A DNA stretch of 64,000 bases from Podocnemis expansa (taxonomy: Eukaryota > Chordata > Testudines > Podocnemididae): the NCBI GenBank assembly GCA_007922195.1, contig ML681992.1:41069221-41133220 (forward strand). Reading direction: 5' to 3'. Shown here in pieces: positions 58,606-64,000 of this stretch; position 1 is the first letter of the stretch; every line of letters begins with the position of its first letter. The notes under the pieces are model-generated. The model saw nothing but the letters and a program-made list of their open reading frames with translations. It was not told the origin of the DNA and ran no database searches. Made by a program: the position numbers and the translations under genes.

Positions 58606-60342
58606 GACATTTGTGGTCCATCTAATTCAACAGAGAGATTCTCAATGATTGGAAGAAAATGAGATGTTCAGCCAAGTTGAGGGCTTGGTACTGCCTGTCA
58701 AATAGGTGTTTTGAATCCTCTATGCATAGTTTATCTAGCTACAAGGAGAGCAGCAGGGTGCTTGAAGATAAAACCACCTTGATGTGAAAATAAAATAATT
58801 CTTTTACTTTAAAATGTTTTTAAAGTAAATTGACGTGTTTTCACTCTTACATAAGTAAAATAAAATGAGAACTGCAGGTAATTTATAGTTAAGCCTCTGT
58901 TAGACAGACAGTTTTGCTGTATTGCTAATTATTTTAAAATCTGATCTTCTGAGATTGTTTGATAAAGATATTTTAAACAAAATTTTATCATCAGTTCCCA
59001 CATTAGTCATTGAAATCAGTATCATTTGACTGGGATCAAATTGACCAAAGGCCACATGATTAGTGTAAGAAAGATCAGTTTCTTATAAATGAACTTTTCA
59101 ATTCTTATTACATGGATAAAAAATAAGCAAATGAAGTTACTAGAATCTCGTAGGGAACCCAGCAGAGAATTAGAGGAAACTGTTGGAGTGCCACCAAAAA
59201 TTGCCAGTTATAACTAGAATTATTGTTAAAAAATAGTAGTTACAATGAACTACTTTTTCATTAACTTCTAATAAAATGCATGACTATTTCTTTGATAATT
59301 TGGCTCACTGAGGAAGGGATCAGTTTCTGAAAAATAACCTTAACTGTAATAAGAGAAATATCATTGTTCCTTAAATACATGGGCCAGTTACTCTCAGTTA
59401 CAGGGGTACAGCGCCTAATGACTTAAATGAAAGTTGTAACCCTGTAACTGACAAGAGAATTGTATTGATTAGCTATACTGGACCTTTTAGAATCAATGAG
59501 AGAAAGAACGAACAGGAGAAAGTAAGCTGTAAATTCCATTCTACCATATGTTTGGCATCCATATCAAAGAGAAAGAATTGGACATAATCCAGAGTATTGC
59601 ACTAGCTGGATTGATGTCAGGTAAACTATATTAGTGCCGACTCAATTACAGGTTGCAGGTGTCTGGAATTAATTAAAAGAAGTTGCCATAAATCAGGAAT
59701 TATATGCCTGAGAAGAGAAGAGGAAACCAGAAAAGAAAGGACAGAATAAAACTGAAAATGAAAACATGTTTAAACATAAATGAAAGCACTGAGCAATAAA
59801 TGTTATAGGCAATTTTTAGCTGAATTATAAATATAAAGAACAATTTTGTTTGACAGAGCTGTCATTCAAAAAACTCGTTGGAAGAACACAAATGTACTTC
59901 AACTAAACTGATGGACTTAGAAAAGACAAAGTTGCATTTCAAGTTTCTACCTGTGAGTTTAAGTTTTAGAGCAAACAACGCTTGTGGCAGTAAAGAAACA
60001 AAGACTAACAAAAGCTATGCATACTATGCAAAACTGAACACACAAAAAGTCCAATGCCTGTGCAAAGGTACCAAACCACCAGAGTCTGAACAGAGTGCAG
60101 GTGCTGGTCTTGGCTTGGGATCTTTAGGCGCCCTCTTGGGGCACAGACTTTCTGTCTAGTATCCCTTACTGGGAGCTGAAACTCCATGGCCAACTGCCTG
60201 GCCCCTGAGACCAATACTAACCCTGCCAGACTCCTTTGTAATTTAAACACACTTTCCTAGAACTCTAGCCATGTGAGTGCTCTGGGTTTACAGCTTACCT
60301 CTTCAGGGGCATCTGACCATGAAAGTCAATAGACACACTGAA
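58606..60342. other. Intronic sequence with one small hairpin
   Basis: 1.7 kb. TTACTCTCAGTTACAGGG (59390-59407) has an inverted partner around 59438-59455 (CCCTGTAACTGACAAGAG), forming an imperfect stem. Nothing else recognised. Confidence 0.4.
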
Positions 60343-60824
60343 GGATGTCTACACTTACAATTCAGTTTGAATTAATGAGGCGTCATTTGAACTAATTTAA
60401 TGCATGGCTACACTAGCTTTCACTACTTTGAACTAAGGAATTCCTTAATTCGAAATAATGAATGCTTACTTTGAAGTTATAAAACTTTGCTTAATTTTGA
60501 AGTAATGGTTAATTTGAATTCATTAGCTCAACTTAACCCAATGGAGCCACTTTAATTCAAACTAACCATTAGTTTGAATTAATGCGGTTTGGCCTTCTTC
60601 GTCCCAGGGTGCCTTCCTCTTTCTATGTATTGGGTGGGGGCATGGTGCCCCCTCCCTCCTAAATTGAACTAGCAAGTCCTGTCTGTGGACATGCTAGTTT
60701 GATTTGGGTTTCTAGTGGGGACACGTTACTTCAAATTTACTTAGTTTGAATTGACTATTATTAGTTTGAATTAATTAATTAGAACTAAGTTAATCTGAAC
60801 TACCTTCTTAAGTGTAGACATACC
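60343..60824. mobile_element. Palindromic MITE-like element, AGTTTGAATT type
   Basis: Starts GGATGTCTACACTTACAA and ends TTAAGTGTAGACATACC, inverted ends of about 15 bp that match the other three elements of this group. The interior has AGTTTGAATTAATGAGG and TTCGAAATAATG words on both strands, with a GC-rich insert at 60595-60715. CTGA abuts both ends, a possible short target duplication. Confidence 0.7.
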
Positions 60825-60869
60825 CTGAGAGATTTAGCCGGGGTGTTGCTGGATAAGAAAAAGATCTGG

Positions 60870-61200
60870 GGCACAAGCCCAAGCTCCCCCCCTCAGGCTC
60901 TCCCCCACAGGGCAAGCCCCACCACGCGGGGGCCGGCCACCGACCCCCCCAAGATGAAGGGCCCACCACCCGGGGCCCCCCCCCGACCCCCCCCCCCCGC
61001 CCGCAGATCAATCCCTGCCATGCAGGCCCTAGGTCCAGGTCCTGCTGCTGACCCACCCCCCACAGATCAATCCCTGCCATGCTGCGTGTCCTGGGCCCAG
61101 GTCCTGCCATCAACCCTGCCCCCCCCCACAGATCAATCCCTGGCCATGCCATGGGCCTGGCCCCCTCCCCATGGCCCCAGCCACACCCTCCAGGGGGCCA
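60870..61200. repeat. C-rich tandem repeat, three units of 59-66 bp
   Basis: CAGATCAATCCCTG begins at 61004, 61063 and 61129, each followed by GCCATG and a GGTCCAGGTCCTGC-type block. A C homopolymer-rich stretch (60977-61000) precedes it. Open frames of 99-158 codons on both strands are by-products of this composition. Confidence 0.8.
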
Positions 61201-62399
61201 CACTTGCCTGCTGTCCAGGCCCAGGCCAGCCCCAGCCAGGGCCTGCCAGCCAGCCCCAAAGAAACCCGATTCCCCTCCCCTCACCTCACCAGAGGAGAGG
61301 CTGATCCTCAGCCCACCTACCTGGTGTCCTGCTGCCCTGCACTGCCTTCTTCCATGCAGAAAACTTCAGTGTAAGTAGAAGACCTCTCTGCCATGCTACA
61401 GTGTGTGGGCTGTCCCGGAGCTTAGCTCCACTTAAAGGCTTCCTGGTTTCCCACGCTAGGATCTGTGGGCTGGGCTGGAGCTTATCTCCGCCCTCCCAGG
61501 CAGACACGCTTCTGCGTATGTGCTGTTGGGGAAAATTCATTCAGGGCACTGGCTGTGAGATTCGAAGCACAGGCCTCGTGTGCCCAGCGTCAGCAACACC
61601 CCTGGATTTAGCACAAGATTCTAAAATGTCATTGCACTTCACTTAGCAGTATTAGAGAAACAGATCTAGAAAAAGCAGCATATAGACCTGTGCATTTCCC
61701 ATTCCTCTTTTCCTAGCTACTCTGGAGGGTTCTTTGGAATTACGTGAAATCATATATGGTGTCTGGGATTCTTTCCTGCAGCTTGTGTCTTCCCTTCAGA
61801 AATGTGACACCTCCCTCTAGGTCAGCTAGCTCTATCTGCTGTTGAATGGTTCAGAAGTAAAAAAAAAAGGACCAACCCCTGATAAGAAAGTGTACTCATC
61901 TCTACCCAGAGCTTCATGTTTTTATCCCAGTGAGTCTCTCAAATTTATACATTCTTTTACCCATATCTAGTTCCTTTCTTCTGCTGCTGGTGTTTTTCCA
62001 TGTTTCACTTCAGCAGCAAACAAGGAAGGAGAAACAGGTTCTCTTCAGCTCCAGCTACCCCATTGTCCCAAAATTCATTCCATCTGAATAGGCAGCCAAT
62101 GAGTTTATAATTACAGGGCCAGAGGAAAACTGAGAATAACTAGTGAACATTGATTAGACAAACCTTTGTCTTGCAGACTTCAGTCTCTATTCCAATGAAT
62201 ATATATATGGATTTCATACAAAATGCAACATCTTCAACAGAATAGATTGAAAGAAACCCACCCCAGAATACCTTTTAACCATGTGGCTATGGCACTCACA
62301 TAGGAGATCTGTGTTCAAGTCCATGTTCAATAGGCAGAAAAGTAGGGATCTGATTCCTCCCATATCTGACGTGAGTATCCAAGCACTGGCCTATTGATC
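61201..62399. other. Intronic sequence, nothing recognised
   Basis: GC-rich to about 61500, with GTGTGTGGGCTGTCCCGGAG and ATCTGTGGGCTGGGCTGGAG forming a rough repeat about 57 bp apart; AT-rich after that. Confidence 0.4.
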
Positions 62400-62660
62400 A
62401 TAGGTATAGCAACTCCTTGTTTCTTTTTTCTTTTTGGAGAAACACCTGATCTGGTTTAGTTACTTAACTCCTCCAAATGAGGGTTCATGACTGTGAACTG
62501 TGGTGTTTTGGACTATCTAGGGTCATTGGGGTTGTCATAGTGATAAATGGGAGAGTCATTTAGGTGCTAGGAAAACCTGTCTGTCTTCTCTCTCTCGCTC
62601 AGTTCTCTTCAATAAAGACTTCTGATACAGCTATGAATATGTTGTCCACCTTATTGGATT
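62400..62660 (+). mobile_element. Possible LTR 3' portion
   Basis: CTCTCTCGCTCAGTTCTCTT followed by AATAAAGACTTCTGATAC (62610-62627) looks like the R/U5 part of an LTR with a polyadenylation signal. There is no partner, no coding part and no duplication, so this is a weak call. Confidence 0.25.
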
Positions 62661-62952
62661 ATAATTCCCCTTAAAACTCCACATGAATCACAAGTGAAAG
62701 AATCATCATATTCCTTTGGAAAGGTGGGGACTTATTTCCCATCTCTTTCCTCATCATTTCCTATTGGCTAGATTCAGTGGCACCCCACTCAGAATACTGT
62801 TTTTTGAGAAGCCCATTCTTAGGCACCTATATCTCCCCATGCACTGTATAGGAAGCTTGAGAATCTACCCAGGGCTGTAGATTCCACTGTAAAACAAGTT
62901 GGCTTTGAAATGCTGAGTCTATGACACTTTTGTGGTTCTAGTCCTTCAGCAT

Positions 62953-63049
62953 GGATATGATATAGATAAAGAGCTGGCTTAAAAGTTAAAAAAGAATATA
63001 TAGATATGATAAAGATAAAGAGCTGGCTTAGAAGTTTTAAAAAAAAGAT
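62953..63049. repeat. 50 bp tandem duplication
   Basis: GATATGATATAGATAAAGAG CTGGCTT... at 62953 recurs from 63003 as GATATGATAAAGATAAAGAG..., period 50 bp, with few differences. Confidence 0.85.
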
Positions 63050-64000
63050 TTAATTCTGATGGTTGGCATGTGTTCCAGTTTGTGAGCAATTTCATCTCTG
63101 ATTTTTTACAATGTTTATTTAAACAGGAGAGAAAGGAACGTATTGTGTCTTGGATTTAGGACAAAAATAATTAATCTTCTTGTCCTTGGGGACTTGCTTG
63201 AATATTGTGCAACATTTTATCAATAGAAATACCTGCTATTTTATCCCCCCACTGCAACCATTAAAAAAATGGCATTAGGCTAAGTGTGATTTTGTTGTTA
63301 ATACAGTGCAAAGAAGCTAGAGGAACATTTAATAGAAAGATCACTTAATCAAAGATAATGGAGCTGCCATGAAGAAGAAACAGAATGAAAGAACTGAGCA
63401 GAAGGGATGGAGGAATGAGATCTATATTATACAAAGGTACAGGAGAGAATGATAGAATGGGGCTGAAGGAGTCAAAGAGGGCACTGAAGCAGTGGACCAA
63501 AAATATCCTTATTTCCCAGAACTGCTTCAGGGGGACACTATGTAAAGATTTGTTCTGCCTCCAGATTGCTGAGAACAGTTTGATGATATGTACCTGTCAA
63601 CTTCTATTTGGGCATCTCCACATGACATTGTATGTTCCCTTCAATACATTAACTTCCCTAGCTCTACATAATACTACATTTTCTACAGTAAGAGAAAAAT
63701 TATTTGGATGTATTTAAATTTTGTAATCTGGAAGTCTGTGCTATAAAGATATGCTATAAAAAGCTGATAAGAGACAGATAACAGATACAGAGGAAGGGAA
63801 CATCTGAAGAAAGGAGTATGACTTGGGCAGAGGGTTAAGCCATTATTAAACGAATCATGCTTCTTCGCATTGAGCCCCCAAATTCATGTACTTCTATACA
63901 GTGGTCCGTAAAATTGGTGACGTGTCTGACGTAGCTGAATATAGATACTTATGAGTGATCTCATACAAAATGTTCAAATGATGATTTCTCATGAGTATTG
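63050..64000. other. Intronic sequence, nothing recognised
   Basis: A 110-codon plus-strand frame at 63385-63717 is the longest here; its composition is unremarkable and it matches no family I know. Confidence 0.4.

Noticed and set aside
60808..61304. Overlapping open frames of 158 (minus) and 153 (plus) codons
   Set aside because: They lie in C-rich tandem repeats, where stop codons are rare on both strands, and the translated products are low-complexity Pro/Gly-rich.
63385..63717. 110-codon plus-strand frame
   Set aside because: No recognisable domain, splice context or repeat relation; likely chance.
1..64000. tRNA, rRNA or CRISPR
   Set aside because: No cloverleaf with conserved boxes, no rRNA text and no regularly spaced identical repeats with unique spacers were seen.
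1..64000. Further contactin exons (remaining half of Ig6 or the first half of Ig5)
   Set aside because: I scanned the minus strand for the expected motifs and found none, in keeping with very long introns; very small exons could have been missed.

Overview
This is vertebrate nuclear DNA, most likely from a turtle, with a crocodilian as the main alternative. It is AT-rich, has spliced exons, and is packed with sauropsid-type interspersed repeats: CR1 LINEs, Penelope-like elements (PLEs), DIRS and Ty3/gypsy remnants, an L2-like LINE and several families of short palindromic DNA elements. There are no bacterial genes, operons, CRISPR arrays or intact viral genomes.

The only host coding sequence I can support is two consecutive minus-strand exons (13889-14016 and 11935-12110). 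They read in frame into one another and encode the end of one Ig domain and the start of the next in a contactin. The protein matches what I remember of contactin-5 (CNTN5), a GPI-anchored neuronal adhesion molecule, better than CNTN3, CNTN4 or CNTN6. Everything else appears to be CNTN5 intron: 1-11934 is the start of the downstream intron, 12111-13888 is a complete 1.78 kb intron, and 14017-64000 is the 3' part of the upstream intron. Neither flanking exon was found.

Layout: 0.2-0.4 kb is a PLE pair. 1.85-3.4 kb is a DIRS-like remnant. 5.2-5.6 kb is a palindromic DNA element. 9.6-11.0 kb is a PLE with coding remnants. 11.9-14.0 kb holds the contactin exons. 15.3-15.7 kb is another short terminal-inverted-repeat element. 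19.0-24.0 kb is a nested cluster with a gypsy integrase end and LTR-like sequence, a minus-strand CR1 interrupted by a PLE pair, a plus-strand CR1 interrupted by a PLE carrying a GIY-YIG endonuclease remnant, and a PLE tail that repeats part of the first pair in inverted orientation. 24.8-36.3 kb holds DNA elements, an L2-like LINE (29.9-31.3 kb) and CR1 pieces. 36.6-37.5 kb has a C-rich tandem array and a long palindrome. 41-50 kb has more PLE tails, a worn minisatellite, an inverted repeat with long A/T tracts and an LTR-like element. 52-61 kb has CR1, PLE, hAT-like and palindromic elements plus a C-rich tandem repeat.

The most interesting pattern is that six PLE-derived insertions share one architecture: two 3' tails facing outward, joined head to head, with the whole unit flanked by an 8-12 bp target-site duplication. 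The pairs therefore inserted as single units. The relation of this geometry to the pseudo-LTR arrangements known for Penelope elements is an inference. I found no evidence of a new biochemical system. The other notable items are a possible 3' transduction, a frame-preserving pseudo-exon at 24283-24357, and a set of DNA elements built from repeated short palindromes.
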